A DNA stretch of 64,000 nt from Neobacillus niacini NBRC 15566 (GTDB taxonomy: Bacteria; Bacillota; Bacilli; Bacillales; Cytobacillaceae). Made by a program: the position numbers and the translations under genes. This document shows, piece after piece, positions 24,751 to 33,109 of this stretch. Positions within the stretch are counted from its first letter, which is position 1. Each line of letters opens with the position of its first letter. Location of the stretch: NCBI RefSeq assembly GCF_001591505.1, contig NZ_BCVA01000006.1, positions 1 through 64,000 on the forward strand. Reading direction: 5' to 3'. The notes beneath the pieces were generated by a model. That model had not been told where the DNA came from. It searched no databases and saw only the letters and a program-made list of their open reading frames with translations.

Positions 24751-25488
24751 ATGATTAGTTTAAATGGTCGGATACTCAAGCCTGAGGAGCTTAGTAATGA
24801 AATTGCTAGCAGCGAGCAAAAGGTAATGGTAAATGAATTGGCGAGGTACCCTGTGATCTATTATTATGAATCTATTCAACAGCTGAAATTTGAGTTGCTT
24901 TTTAGAGTGAATACAGTAAAAGCAGCAAATGCATTAAACAAAAGCGGGGCAAAGTTTACGACCTTCACTTATTCTTTTCCGAACAGAAAATACTGGTATC
25001 GCTTGCCAAACGGAGGGTTTCTTTTACGGGAGGGAATCGATCCTTCCGAAGGAATTGAAGATATAGTGAAAAATGGGGAGCTCTATGCCTTTGAATGTTC
25101 TACCGCGATTGCCATTGTTTTGTACATTGCTGCCCTATATTCGATTGGACCGAGGGCTTTTAATACGTATTTTAGCCGACTATACTTAATGGATTGGCAG
25201 TTTGATGAAGATCTTCCTATTTATCAAAAAGATGGAGAGGATTTTCTTATTGGAGATGTTTTACATTTTAAGAACCCAGATTTTGACCCAAAGCAGCCGT
25301 GGTGGCGGGCAGAAAATGTAATTTTTTTGGGAAATGATAAATTCTATGGACATGGAATTGGAATTAGAGATTCAAAGACCATTATTAAATTTTTAAACGG
25401 AAAGAGAAAAGAAAACGCTGATGAGTCTGCCTATCTAATGCGTATGATCACAAGACCAAATTATAAAACGATCAGCCTATTACGGTGA
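24751..25488 (+). CDS. tgl: Spore-coat protein-glutamine gamma-glutamyltransferase (transglutaminase)
   Basis: Forms epsilon-(gamma-glutamyl)lysine cross-links between spore coat proteins. At 245 aa it has the same length as B. subtilis Tgl, and the catalytic Cys falls at residue 116 (AFECSTAIA) with Glu115 before it; the second catalytic Glu lies in WWRAENVIFLG (Glu188). It is a late mother-cell enzyme in relatives. AAAAGAGGAGGTATCAA precedes the ATG. Together with the YheC/YheD gene it marks the organism as a spore former. Confidence 0.94.
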   Translation: MISLNGRILKPEELSNEIASSEQKVMVNELARYPVIYYYESIQQLKFELLFRVNTVKAANALNKSGAKFTTFTYSFPNRKYWYRLPNGGFLLREGIDPSEGIEDIVKNGELYAFECSTAIAIVLYIAALYSIGPRAFNTYFSRLYLMDWQFDEDLPIYQKDGEDFLIGDVLHFKNPDFDPKQPWWRAENVIFLGNDKFYGHGIGIRDSKTIIKFLNGKRKENADESAYLMRMITRPNYKTISLLR

Positions 25489-25494
25489 AAATTT

Positions 25495-25525
25495 AAGGAG
25501 CGTCCATTATGGAGGCTCCTTCTAT
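25495..25525. terminator. Terminator of tgl, possibly shared with the convergent small gene
   Basis: AAGGAGC (25495-25501) pairs with GCTCCTT (25515-25521). Confidence 0.65.
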
Positions 25526-25529
25526 CTAT

Positions 25530-25700
25530 TTAAGAGTGTAATCTTCCGTCAAAATCTGCGCTAAGCCGTTTACATATTAGATGGTCCAGCTCACGTCGTT
25601 TTTCAACTTCCATTCTCACATTTAATTTACGTTTGTAGACTTCATAACATACTCCATGTGCACTTAACAAACCTTTTTCCATTTCATTTGTGTACTTCAT
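25530..25700 (-). CDS. Small basic protein of unknown function (56 aa)
   Basis: I do not recognise the family. Read from ATG 25700 it is a soluble, helical, Lys/Arg/Glu-rich peptide (MKYTNEMEKGLLSAHG at the start; LNVRMEVEKRRELDHLICKR in the middle). No ribosome site is well placed for that ATG; GGAGGG lies about 22 bases upstream, so translation may begin a few codons earlier at TTG 25706 or a rare codon. It converges on tgl. The coding pattern and composition look real, but support is limited. Confidence 0.5.
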   Translation of the reverse strand: MKYTNEMEKGLLSAHGVCYEVYKRKLNVRMEVEKRRELDHLICKRLSADFDGRLHS

Positions 25701-25943
25701 TTTCAAATAATGGATAATGAATCCCTCCGGTTTTTACCGTTCATTACGGCTTTTTTGTTAATACAATAATAATGATAGCACTGAAGATTTTTCGTTACAA
25801 AGTCGAAAAAACGGCATATCTCGGCGTCAATGAGGGTGACGTAGAAAGTCGCGGATATAACTCTTACATCCTTAAAATAGGAGCCATATCCTTCCATTAA
25901 GAGCTTGTAATGTTATTTAACCGAAAGACTGTGTTATATAATG

Positions 25944-26188
25944 CTGTTGATTTGCGCTCCAGAAGCCAGCCTAAGTAAAATAGGCGGAGACTTTCCGGGA
26001 AAATGCACAATGGAGCCTGTTTGGGGATAGCTAGCGGACGGTTTCCGGTTATGTAAAGCAAAACCTCTTATTTTTGAAAATTCCAAGCCAATAGGCGGAA
26101 TCTCTCCGTTTATTTGAGCTTTTTTTAGTGGGAATTATTAATTGAGCGGAATTACTCCGTCTATTTTCTAAAAATTATTAAAATCAAC
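25944..26188. repeat. Array of four CGGA-N5-TCCG palindromes between repeat-family ends
   Basis: CGGA-N5-TCCG occurs at 25985-25997, 26035-26047, 26096-26108 and 26147-26159, spaced 50, 61 and 51 bp. Copies 1 and 3 are preceded by (A)TAGG. The block starts with CTGTTGATTTGCGCTCC (25944), the left end of the dispersed repeat family, and closes near an AAATCAAC (26181-26188), resembling its right end. No gene is seen in 25900-26264 apart from this. Confidence 0.6.
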
Positions 26189-26215
26189 CATAAACTTTAA
26201 CACATCCAACCGAAA

Positions 26216-26250
26216 AGAAAGCCCATTGCATCTGCTGCAATGGGCTTTCT
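26216..26250. terminator. Terminator of the 53-aa gene
   Basis: AGAAAGCCCATTGCA and TGCAATGGGCTTTCT form a 15-bp perfect stem with a 5-base loop, next to A- and T-rich flanks. Confidence 0.8.
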
Positions 26251-26264
26251 AAATGATTTCTTTT

Positions 26265-26426
26265 TTAATTCATAGATTTATCTAACAGGAAATCGGCTTT
26301 AGGCAAAGTAATAATCTTGCCGCCAATTTGTACGTGTACGGTATCGTTGAAAATGGCTTTTACAATTCCCTTTAGTGAAACGCTTGAGTTGATTGAGATA
26401 TCTTTTTTATCAGATTGGTTTGCCAT
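26265..26426 (-). CDS. Small unknown protein (53 aa)
   Basis: I do not recognise the gene. It has a good ribosome site (GGAAGGTG, 9 bases before the ATG) and its own terminator, which supports it as real. The sequence has a polar N-terminus (MANQSDKKD) followed by beta-rich stretches (SVSLKGIVKAIF, VHVQIGGKIITLP) such as occur in small SH3/KOW-like barrels. It is divergent from the TetR gene, so both may share the palindrome-rich region 26527-26645. Confidence 0.65.
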   Translation of the reverse strand: MANQSDKKDISINSSVSLKGIVKAIFNDTVHVQIGGKIITLPKADFLLDKSMN

Positions 26427-26526
26427 ATTAATCAACACCTTCCAAAGTTAATTATAAAATATTATATATGAATAAAAACAAAAAAAGCGAGTAAAAAGTC
26501 TCAAAAAAACCAAAAATAAATAATTT

Positions 26527-26668
26527 GTTCATGTTATCTACAATCAATGCCAAGGGGTGTGAACATCCATTGAAATAACATGAACTATAGTTCAAGTATT
26601 ACATGATTAAGAGATTCTGTCAATGGAAACATGAACTAGGGTTCAATATTTGTGTTTTGTGTTATAAT
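26527..26668. promoter_or_regulatory. TetR-type operator region and promoter
   Basis: TGAACTATAGTTCA (26581-26594) is a perfect palindrome, and TGAACTAGGGTTCA (26632-26645) is a near copy 51 bp downstream. GTTCATGTTAT (26527-26537) and ATAACATGAAC (26575-26585) form an additional inverted repeat. A TATAAT box (26663-26668) lies after the second palindrome, whose right arm overlaps the -35 region, as expected for autorepression. Confidence 0.7.
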
Positions 26669-26686
26669 AGCAATGAGGTGAGAAAA

Positions 26687-27361
26687 ATGTCAGACCGAGA
26701 AGACCAGCTGGTGGGTGAGTTTCCATTAATTCCGAAGCAGGAACGTGCCCAGCTTAAACGAGATTTGTTGCTAAAAAGTGGTCAAGAATTATTTATCACA
26801 AAAGGGTATGAGCATACCACGGCAAAGGAAATCGCAGCACATGCAGGGGTAGCGACTGGGACTTTTTATCGGTACTTTTCGGATAAACGACAGCTATTAA
26901 TGTCTCTGTTAGAGAATCAAATCGAGATGTTAATGCCGCCTGAACCAAAATGGAGTGACTCAGATCCGGAAAGCATGCTGGCGTCCCTGTTAGAGGCACA
27001 TGATAAACGGATTAAGGAAATGGGAATGCAGCGATTGCTTCCTGAATTATTGGCAAAGGACACTGAATTTGCTGTGGTGTTAGCAGCGGCAAAACGGAAG
27101 ATATTTACTAGAATTCTTTTAGGATTAACAAAGGCATATGAGAAGGGTCTAACTTGGAAAGATTTAGATTTAAATACAGTTACATGGTCGCTGATGACTT
27201 TGGCCGAGCATGCACCTGATAAAATGAACCAATGTGGGAACGTGACCGATTATCGTGAAGTAGCAAAAGTAATTTGCCGAATCATTTTTCCACCAGAAGA
27301 GATCAAAAAGTTACAATTAAATGAAACTGAAAACGAAACTGAAGCAGACGAAGTAGAGTAA
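26687..27361 (+). CDS. TetR/AcrR-family transcriptional regulator
   Basis: A 224-aa regulator with an N-terminal TetR helix-turn-helix (about 25-70; TAKEIAAHAGVATGTFYRYFSDK) and a helical ligand-binding domain. The start is ATG 26687 behind GAGGTGAG; the frame is open further upstream but runs through the promoter and operator. The C-terminus is acidic (NETENETEADEVE). The TGAAC-type palindromes before it are probably its own operators and differ from the ACATACC operators of the catabolic island, so it is not the obvious regulator of that island. Confidence 0.88.
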   Translation: MSDREDQLVGEFPLIPKQERAQLKRDLLLKSGQELFITKGYEHTTAKEIAAHAGVATGTFYRYFSDKRQLLMSLLENQIEMLMPPEPKWSDSDPESMLASLLEAHDKRIKEMGMQRLLPELLAKDTEFAVVLAAAKRKIFTRILLGLTKAYEKGLTWKDLDLNTVTWSLMTLAEHAPDKMNQCGNVTDYREVAKVICRIIFPPEEIKKLQLNETENETEADEVE

Positions 27362-27390
27362 TGATTTTTGAAAGGATGTAAACACTGGGA

Positions 27391-28128
27391 ATGGAAAAGA
27401 CCCTTGATTTGAATTATTTAAAAACAATTAAAATTGAACTGACTCGTTTTATGATGGCTTATAAATTTGCCCTCGATGAAATGACGACAAAGATCAATAT
27501 ACTAAAAGATGAATTCAATTATATTCATGATTACAACCCAATAGAACATGTAAAATCACGGTTAAAATCACCTGAGAGTATTTTTAAAAAAGTACAAAGA
27601 AAAGATTGTGAATTTAATCTAGAAAGTATTAAAACAAATATTAAAGATATAGCTGGAATAAGGATTACCTGCTCATTCATTTCGGATATTTATGAGATAA
27701 GCAGGATGATTGCGAATCAAAAAGACGTCCGTATTATAGAATATAAGGATTATATAAAAAACCCAAAACCGAATGGGTACCAAAGTCTGCATATGATTGT
27801 GGAGATTCCAATCTTTATGTCCGACCGTGAGGAACAAATTATGGTTGAGATTCAAATCCGCACCATTGCGATGGATTTCTGGGCAAGCTTAGAGCATAAA
27901 ATCTATTATAAATATAATAAGGAAATTCCTAAAAAAATGCTGGATGAATTAAAATCCACTGCAGAAATGGCGGGGCTTTTGGACCGGAAAATGGAGAAGC
28001 TGCATAGAGAAATGGATAAAATGAAGAAAGATGATGAAGCTAATGAGCTCCTTGTGCCATTTGGAGTCGGAAACAACAAACTTAAATTCTTAGAATCTTT
28101 TATGGAAGAAAAACTGGGAATTAAATAA
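27391..28128 (+). CDS. sasA: Small alarmone synthetase (RelP/SasA type) with C-terminal extension
   Basis: Makes (p)ppGpp or pGpp from ATP and GTP/GDP/GMP; it has only the RelA/SpoT synthetase domain and no hydrolase. The sequence tracks B. subtilis SasA (YwaC) closely: HNPIEH-like segment YNPIEHVKSRLKSPESI, DIAGIRITCSFISDIY, PNGYQSLH and EIQIRTIAMDFWASLEHKIY. It is 245 aa, some 35 longer than SasA of about 210, with an extra polar tail ending KFLESFMEEKLGIK. In relatives the gene is induced by cell-envelope stress. The ribosome site is weak. Confidence 0.9.
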   Translation: MEKTLDLNYLKTIKIELTRFMMAYKFALDEMTTKINILKDEFNYIHDYNPIEHVKSRLKSPESIFKKVQRKDCEFNLESIKTNIKDIAGIRITCSFISDIYEISRMIANQKDVRIIEYKDYIKNPKPNGYQSLHMIVEIPIFMSDREEQIMVEIQIRTIAMDFWASLEHKIYYKYNKEIPKKMLDELKSTAEMAGLLDRKMEKLHREMDKMKKDDEANELLVPFGVGNNKLKFLESFMEEKLGIK

Positions 28129-28136
28129 GAAAAAGT

Positions 28137-28166
28137 GCCTATTACTTCATTTGGTAATAGGCTTTT
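28137..28166 (+). terminator. Terminator of sasA
   Basis: GCCTATTAC (28137-28145) pairs with GTAATAGGC (28154-28162), then TTTT. Confidence 0.8.
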
Positions 28167-28271
28167 ACTATTTTATGTAAGAAAACCTAACGGATTATTC
28201 AAAAAATTCTTTCATTTTATAAACGAGCTGTTATATAATAGAAAACAACAAAGATGAAAAGGGGGATTTAC

Positions 28272-29735
28272 TTGGAAGGATTTGTAAATTGGTTGAATGG
28301 AATTATTTGGAGCCAGGCACTTATTTATTTATGTTTAGGGGTAGGTTTATTTTACACGTTATCAACTCGGTTTCTTCAAATCAGGCATATGAAGGATATT
28401 TTTAGGCTAACGTTTAAAGGTCAAAAATCCGAAGCTGGAATTTCATCCTTTCAGGCGTTAAACCTTGCATTGTCCGGCAGGGTTGGTACAGGAAATATTG
28501 CAGGTGTTGCCACTGCGATTGCATTTGGGGGGCCAGGGGCCGTTTTTTGGATGTGGTTAATCGCGTTTTTAGGTGCTGGTTCAGCCTTCATAGAATCCAC
28601 ACTTGGTCAGGTATATAAGTCAAAACAAGACGGACAATTTCGAGGCGGTCCAGCTTACTACATAGAAAAAGGGCTGAAGCTTAAATGGTATGCCGTATTA
28701 TTTGCGATTGTAACAGTTATTGCGACGGGAGCCCTTTTACCTGGGGTACAAGCAAATAGTATCGCTGTCAGTATCGATAATGCTTTCGGCATCAATACAA
28801 GTATTACAGGTATCGTATTAATGTTAGTTTTAGCTGCAATTATTTTTGGAGGAGTAAAACGTATTGCACGAACAGCTGAATTTGTTGTACCATTTATGGC
28901 TGTTGGTTATATTATTGTTGCTCTAATCATTACATTTGCAAATTTTTCTCAAATACCAGAAGTCCTTTCTTTAATCTTCTCAAGTGCATTTGGCGGAAAT
29001 GCAGCATATGGGGGAATTTTAGGTGCCGCTATCTCTTGGGGAGTAAAACGTGGTATATACTCCAATGAAGCCGGACAGGGTACTGGACCTCATGCAGCAG
29101 CAGCTGCGGAAGTATCACATCCTGCTAAACAAGGGATTGTTCAAGCCTTCTCCGTTTATATTGATACTTGGTTTGTTTGTACGGCAACAGCCTTTATGAT
29201 CCTCATGACAGGAATGTATAATGTAACTCCTGAAGGGAAAGAACCAATTGTTACAAACCTGACTGAAGTTGAAGCGGGTCCTGGATATACACAAGCGGCA
29301 GTTGAGTCTGTATTACCAGGATTTGGTGCACCATTTGTAGCCATTGCATTGTTGTTCTTCGCCTTTACAACGATTATGGCTTACTATTATATGGCAGAAA
29401 CGAATCTTGCCTATATTAGAAAAAATAAGAATCAATGGACGGAATATGTCCTGAAATTTGTTATTTTAGGCATGGTCTACTACGGCTGCGTCAAAGAAGC
29501 AGGTCTTGCCTGGGCTCTAGGGGATGTTGGTGTTGGAGCAATGGCTTGGTTAAACCTGATTGCCATTCTTCTTTTAACGAAACCTGCTATGAAAGTTCTA
29601 AAGGACTATGAAGCTCAATTAAAAGACGGAAAAGATCCCGTGTTTGATCCGGTAAAATTAGGGATTAAAGATGCTGATTTCTGGGAACATGAATATAAGT
29701 ATCCAGAAGCCGAATCTGTTGAAAAAATAGGGTAA
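28272..29735 (+). CDS. Sodium:alanine/glycine symporter (AGCS family)
   Basis: Membrane carrier that imports alanine or glycine with Na+. Hydrophobic helices span most of the length, with the family segments GRVGTGNIAGVATAIAFGGPG and SNEAGQGTGPHAAAAAEV. The start is taken as TTG 28272 behind AGGGGG at 6 bases; an ATG at 28254 in frame would overlap that ribosome site. The length of 487 aa is normal. It is monocistronic with a strong terminator. Confidence 0.9.
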   Translation: MEGFVNWLNGIIWSQALIYLCLGVGLFYTLSTRFLQIRHMKDIFRLTFKGQKSEAGISSFQALNLALSGRVGTGNIAGVATAIAFGGPGAVFWMWLIAFLGAGSAFIESTLGQVYKSKQDGQFRGGPAYYIEKGLKLKWYAVLFAIVTVIATGALLPGVQANSIAVSIDNAFGINTSITGIVLMLVLAAIIFGGVKRIARTAEFVVPFMAVGYIIVALIITFANFSQIPEVLSLIFSSAFGGNAAYGGILGAAISWGVKRGIYSNEAGQGTGPHAAAAAEVSHPAKQGIVQAFSVYIDTWFVCTATAFMILMTGMYNVTPEGKEPIVTNLTEVEAGPGYTQAAVESVLPGFGAPFVAIALLFFAFTTIMAYYYMAETNLAYIRKNKNQWTEYVLKFVILGMVYYGCVKEAGLAWALGDVGVGAMAWLNLIAILLLTKPAMKVLKDYEAQLKDGKDPVFDPVKLGIKDADFWEHEYKYPEAESVEKIG

Positions 29736-29746
29736 CTTGAAAAAGA

Positions 29747-29780
29747 AAAGAAACTGACGCACGCTTGTCAGTTTCTTTTT
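29747..29780 (+). terminator. Terminator of the AGCS symporter gene
   Basis: GAAACTGAC pairs with GTCAGTTTC, flanked by A and T runs. Confidence 0.85.
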
Positions 29781-29806
29781 TACTTTCAAGGTTGAGCTAT
29801 CGCTTT

Positions 29807-29829
29807 ACGATAGGGGGGTATGATATAAT
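29807..29829 (+). promoter_or_regulatory. CsoR-type operator overlapping a -10 box
   Basis: The core GATAGGGGGGTATGAT with a six-G tract resembles known CsoR operators (TACCCCCC-type on the other strand). TATAAT at 29824-29829 is a good -10 box. It lies just before the csoR gene and suggests autoregulation. Confidence 0.55.
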
Positions 29830-29850
29830 AACAAAAAATGAGGTGATGGA

Positions 29851-30198
29851 ATGTCTTTTGAACATAAATCTGAGGAAGAAATGATCGAAGAATCTTGCTG
29901 TAATACGGAGGGCAGTCACCGTAAAAGTCATCATTCTGATAAGGTGAAAAGTAATCTTGTTACAAGGCTCAATCGCATTGAAGGGCAAATTCGCGGAATT
30001 AAAGGAATGATTGAAAAGGACACCTATTGCGATGATGTGATCACGCAAATTTCCGCAACACAATCTGCACTGAATAGTGTGGCAAAAATTTTGTTAGAAG
30101 GACATCTGAAAACATGTGTAATTGAGAGAATACAAGAAGGAGACCATGAAGTTTTAGACGAAGTTCTCGTAACTATCCAAAAATTAATGAAGAAATAG
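29851..30198 (+). CDS. csoR: CsoR-family copper-sensing repressor
   Basis: All-helical metal-sensing repressor that leaves DNA on binding Cu(I). The ligand set C60-x24-H85-x3-C89 matches the CsoR pattern exactly (TYCDD and LLEGHLKTC). The core helix reads LVTRLNRIEGQIRGI. It has an N-terminal extension with CC and several His (ESCCNTEGSHRKSHH), an added potential metal site. In many bacilli csoR precedes copZ-copA; here it stands alone. AGGTGATGG precedes the ATG. Confidence 0.88.
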   Translation: MSFEHKSEEEMIEESCCNTEGSHRKSHHSDKVKSNLVTRLNRIEGQIRGIKGMIEKDTYCDDVITQISATQSALNSVAKILLEGHLKTCVIERIQEGDHEVLDEVLVTIQKLMKK

Positions 30199-30210
30199 CA
30201 GGTTCATCAA

Positions 30211-30236
30211 GCCGTACTTTATGTACGTCTTTTTTT
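30211..30236 (+). terminator. Short terminator after csoR
   Basis: CGTAC-tttat-GTACG is followed by a T run. Confidence 0.55.
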
Positions 30237-30328
30237 ATTCCACTACCAATTATTTCTAGAAGGAATAAGAAATTAGTATGGAGTATATTATAATTATAAT
30301 ATTCTGAAAATTATAGAGGTGAGGAGAT

Positions 30329-30988
30329 ATAAGGGCAACGAAAATAATCCTAATGGTATTTGCTGGACTTATCCTTTCTTTTAGTGTATACGCTTATACA
30401 GTGTTTTATGGAACACCTTGGACCAAACAACAACATGAAGAAAATATGAAAAACTACATTAAGGATAAATACCATACAGAATTTGTTCTTACTAAATTGA
30501 ATTACAATTTTTTAAGCGAAACATACCAGGGATATGCCTACCCTACACAGCACTCGAACCTCTTGTTTATCATTGAGGAAGATATGGACTCTGCTCTTGG
30601 CTATTCGGATAATTATCCAAAGGTTATGTGGGATAGTGAGTTAGCAAAGAGCCTTAAAGCACAAATCAAAGAACTCTTTCCAGAATTGGATGAAGGAATG
30701 TTTAAAGCACTCCAAATTAAGGACAAAGCGGAACTCTTTGGTGTGAATATACCTTCCTATGAAGAAACAAACATTTCGACACTCTCCACCTCTATACCAA
30801 TCGATATAAAAGCAAATTGGGCACAAGTGAATCAAAAAAATGAAATACAAAAAATGAAAAAGCTTAGTCAATTTTTACAGGAGGCAGATTTTCCTGTATT
30901 AATGGAAGTCAGGTATTATGAAACTGAAATGAACGAACAGGCGAAGGTTTTCTTTATTACGGAAACAGGAGAAATCATTGAAAAATAG
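30329..30988 (+). CDS. Membrane-anchored or exported protein of unknown function, possible ATA start
   Basis: I do not recognise the family. The protein has one N-terminal hydrophobic segment, then a polar extracytoplasmic domain of about 180 aa (TPWTKQQHEENMKNYIKDKY begins it). The ATG at 30353 has no ribosome site and would cut off the basic N-region. GAGGTGAGGAG lies just before an in-frame ATA at 30329, which gives MRATKIILMVFAG, a proper signal-anchor start; an in-frame TGA at 30320 excludes anything further upstream. Either a rare ATA start or a changed ATG is therefore likely. Confidence 0.7.
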   Translation: MRATKIILMVFAGLILSFSVYAYTVFYGTPWTKQQHEENMKNYIKDKYHTEFVLTKLNYNFLSETYQGYAYPTQHSNLLFIIEEDMDSALGYSDNYPKVMWDSELAKSLKAQIKELFPELDEGMFKALQIKDKAELFGVNIPSYEETNISTLSTSIPIDIKANWAQVNQKNEIQKMKKLSQFLQEADFPVLMEVRYYETEMNEQAKVFFITETGEIIEK

Positions 30989-31020
30989 TGCTGCCACATA
31001 TAGTGGAGCACTATTTTTTC
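30985..31020. terminator. Bidirectional terminator
   Basis: ATAGTGCT (30985-30992) pairs with AGCACTAT (31007-31014), with flanking A and T runs, between convergent genes. Confidence 0.8.
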
Positions 31021-33109
31021 ATGGTTGTATGAATTTGTGATGATGATTAAGCAGGTAGTTTTTTATTGCTATTCTTCTAATCATGAGTAGGCCGAGGTTG
31101 TTATTCGTTTCCATAATAGAATTATTTTCTAATGTTTGATAGCTTACGATATCCCTCCATAAATATGGATTTGATGCAATACTTTTTCCGACTTCTTGAA
31201 TGTTATAAGAGGGAGTGCAGACACGTTGAATTTCGTTGTTTTTTCTTTTGATAGCATTCAGGGCCATTATTTGTTTCATCAAGATACCCCACAGACCTCC
31301 GAAACTCATATTTTTCAGTGGAGAACTGGTAAATTGGTGAATGGTAAGTTTTTGACCATTTTGAAAGGAAACAGCCGCTTTAACTGCAGAGGCATAATGA
31401 ACATCTCCAGATAAAATAATACAGCGGTTAGGTTTCCATGCTGCTACCTGTTCGAGGAATTCAGTAAATCCTTTGCCATTATACTTCCATGCTTCAAAAT
31501 CAAATTTGGTATGCACATTAACGCCCAATACTCTTAAAGGATAGACATAATCATGTAAAAACGTTTCAATAAGGCCCAGTCCATATAAGGGTGTGGCGGA
31601 AATAATCATTAAAGGGCTGCCGCTTTTCCATTCACTTTCAAACAGACTGTGGGTTACACGCCCCCAGCCTTCTTGACTAATCAGCTTTGGAGCCCAGATG
31701 GTTTCCTCAATAAGTTGCCCAAATTTCTCTGGTCTTGGCTCCTGGCTGTATTCTCTTTGTGTACGTGTGTCCAAGAAGATCGCTTTTGGATTTGTTGGTG
31801 CCACAAAATGCCAAGAGTCAAAGTTCCATAAGGTGTTTTTCCATTCTTCTTGATAGGTAATTTTTCCAACGCTTAACATTTTAAAATAAGTTTTCATCCG
31901 CCAAAGGAATTTATCATTAAAGGATTGTGGGGCATTCCCCCATCCTTGAAAAGCCCAATATGCGGATAAACCATTGCCTACAACATGGCTCCCTAATGCG
32001 GAGTTTTTAACATTTTCCTTCCACCTAAAGGATAGGTTCCAATCATCGGTGATGTCATGGTCATCAAAAATCATGTATGTTGGTATGTTTGCAAGAAGAC
32101 GTCGAATACGATAAAGAGAATGCTGAAAAGAAATCAGTGCCTCCTGGTGCTCCGTAAAGCGATTTCTAAGCCGAATTTCTTCGTTTTTGTTTTCCTTTTG
32201 ATACCTATCCTCTTTTGGAAAAACAAAATAAATCTGATTCTTTTTAACACAGCCATCGTAATGTTCGAAAAGTCCATATTCTTGTGCAGTTTCCCATAGC
32301 TGCGGGCTCCATGAGAGCAGATACATGGCTGCATACTCTCCGAATTTCATTAGGTGATTGCTCCCATGGGAAGTGGTAAAATGACAAAACTTTTCCAAAA
32401 TATATTGCCTGCCGTTGACTTGGTTCAATGCCGTTTTGAAGGGCTCTTGGTTTAGCCGTGCATCTATTAATTCGAGGGGCTCTCTCGCACCAATTAATGC
32501 CTCGCTTAGTTTAGCAATGACGGGAAACAATGGATCTGCAACATCATCTGCATAAATCTGGTCTCCCATAAGAAATAATGTACTTGGCCGAACCAGTAAA
32601 TTATTATATTCCCTTTCTAGTAAAATGTCGGCAGTGGAGAGGGTATCCTCATCATCGCCATGTGGTTTTCGACATGAACCATAGAGTACATTGCAACGTT
32701 GTGCGGAGCTGTTGAGAAATAGGGTAGGGTAGTCAAGGTTACCGTAGGTGATGGATTCGGGATTATCCTGCGATAGTAACCCTATTGAACGTAAGTCTTG
32801 AAGTTCAGAGCCTCGCTGAAAATGAATATTGTACCCGAGTAAGGTATCGGCTGGGAAGGTATCACGATAAGGGGAGAGGTGAATTATATGAATAAACAGT
32901 TGTTTACCCATCCGTATCCTTTTCGTTTCACATTTTGTTTGGATACTTTCATAATCAAACGAACTAGTTTCATTACTTGAAGTGATACGACAAATCTCAG
33001 CATGAATTCGGTAACTTTTACTTGTCGCAATCCAAATTGTTATTTGATTAGGTTCTGCTCTCCGAACAATCGGTCCTGACAAGATCATTGGTAAGGGAAT
33101 GAAATTCAA
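31019..33109 (-). CDS. PhoD-like metallophosphatase
   Basis: A large (696 aa) protein of the PhoD-like alkaline phosphatase/phosphodiesterase superfamily. It has a fibronectin-like N-terminal part (about 1-130; GPIVRRAEPNQITIWI) and metal-site motifs spread through the catalytic domain: YGSCRKP, LMGDQIYADD, MIFDDHDITDDWN and LSGDVHYA. No signal peptide or TAT motif is seen, so it may act in the cytoplasm, unlike secreted PhoD. The start is TTG 33109 behind GAGGTG; an in-frame GTG at 33118 overlaps that site. The substrate is unknown. Confidence 0.85.
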   Translation of the reverse strand: MNFIPLPMILSGPIVRRAEPNQITIWIATSKSYRIHAEICRITSSNETSSFDYESIQTKCETKRIRMGKQLFIHIIHLSPYRDTFPADTLLGYNIHFQRGSELQDLRSIGLLSQDNPESITYGNLDYPTLFLNSSAQRCNVLYGSCRKPHGDDEDTLSTADILLEREYNNLLVRPSTLFLMGDQIYADDVADPLFPVIAKLSEALIGAREPLELIDARLNQEPFKTALNQVNGRQYILEKFCHFTTSHGSNHLMKFGEYAAMYLLSWSPQLWETAQEYGLFEHYDGCVKKNQIYFVFPKEDRYQKENKNEEIRLRNRFTEHQEALISFQHSLYRIRRLLANIPTYMIFDDHDITDDWNLSFRWKENVKNSALGSHVVGNGLSAYWAFQGWGNAPQSFNDKFLWRMKTYFKMLSVGKITYQEEWKNTLWNFDSWHFVAPTNPKAIFLDTRTQREYSQEPRPEKFGQLIEETIWAPKLISQEGWGRVTHSLFESEWKSGSPLMIISATPLYGLGLIETFLHDYVYPLRVLGVNVHTKFDFEAWKYNGKGFTEFLEQVAAWKPNRCIILSGDVHYASAVKAAVSFQNGQKLTIHQFTSSPLKNMSFGGLWGILMKQIMALNAIKRKNNEIQRVCTPSYNIQEVGKSIASNPYLWRDIVSYQTLENNSIMETNNNLGLLMIRRIAIKNYLLNHHHKFIQP

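Noticed and set aside
25703..25897. 64-codon minus-strand ORF upstream of the 56-aa gene
   Set aside because: No ribosome site before its ATG and a composition typical of non-coding sequence.
25985..26159. CRISPR array
   Set aside because: The repeated unit is only a 13-bp palindrome with variable centre and irregular spacing, and no cas genes are present.
26687..27361. This TetR gene as regulator of the R2lox island
   Set aside because: Its upstream palindromes (TGAACTATAGTTCA) do not match the ACATACC-type operators of the island, and it is about 6 kb away.
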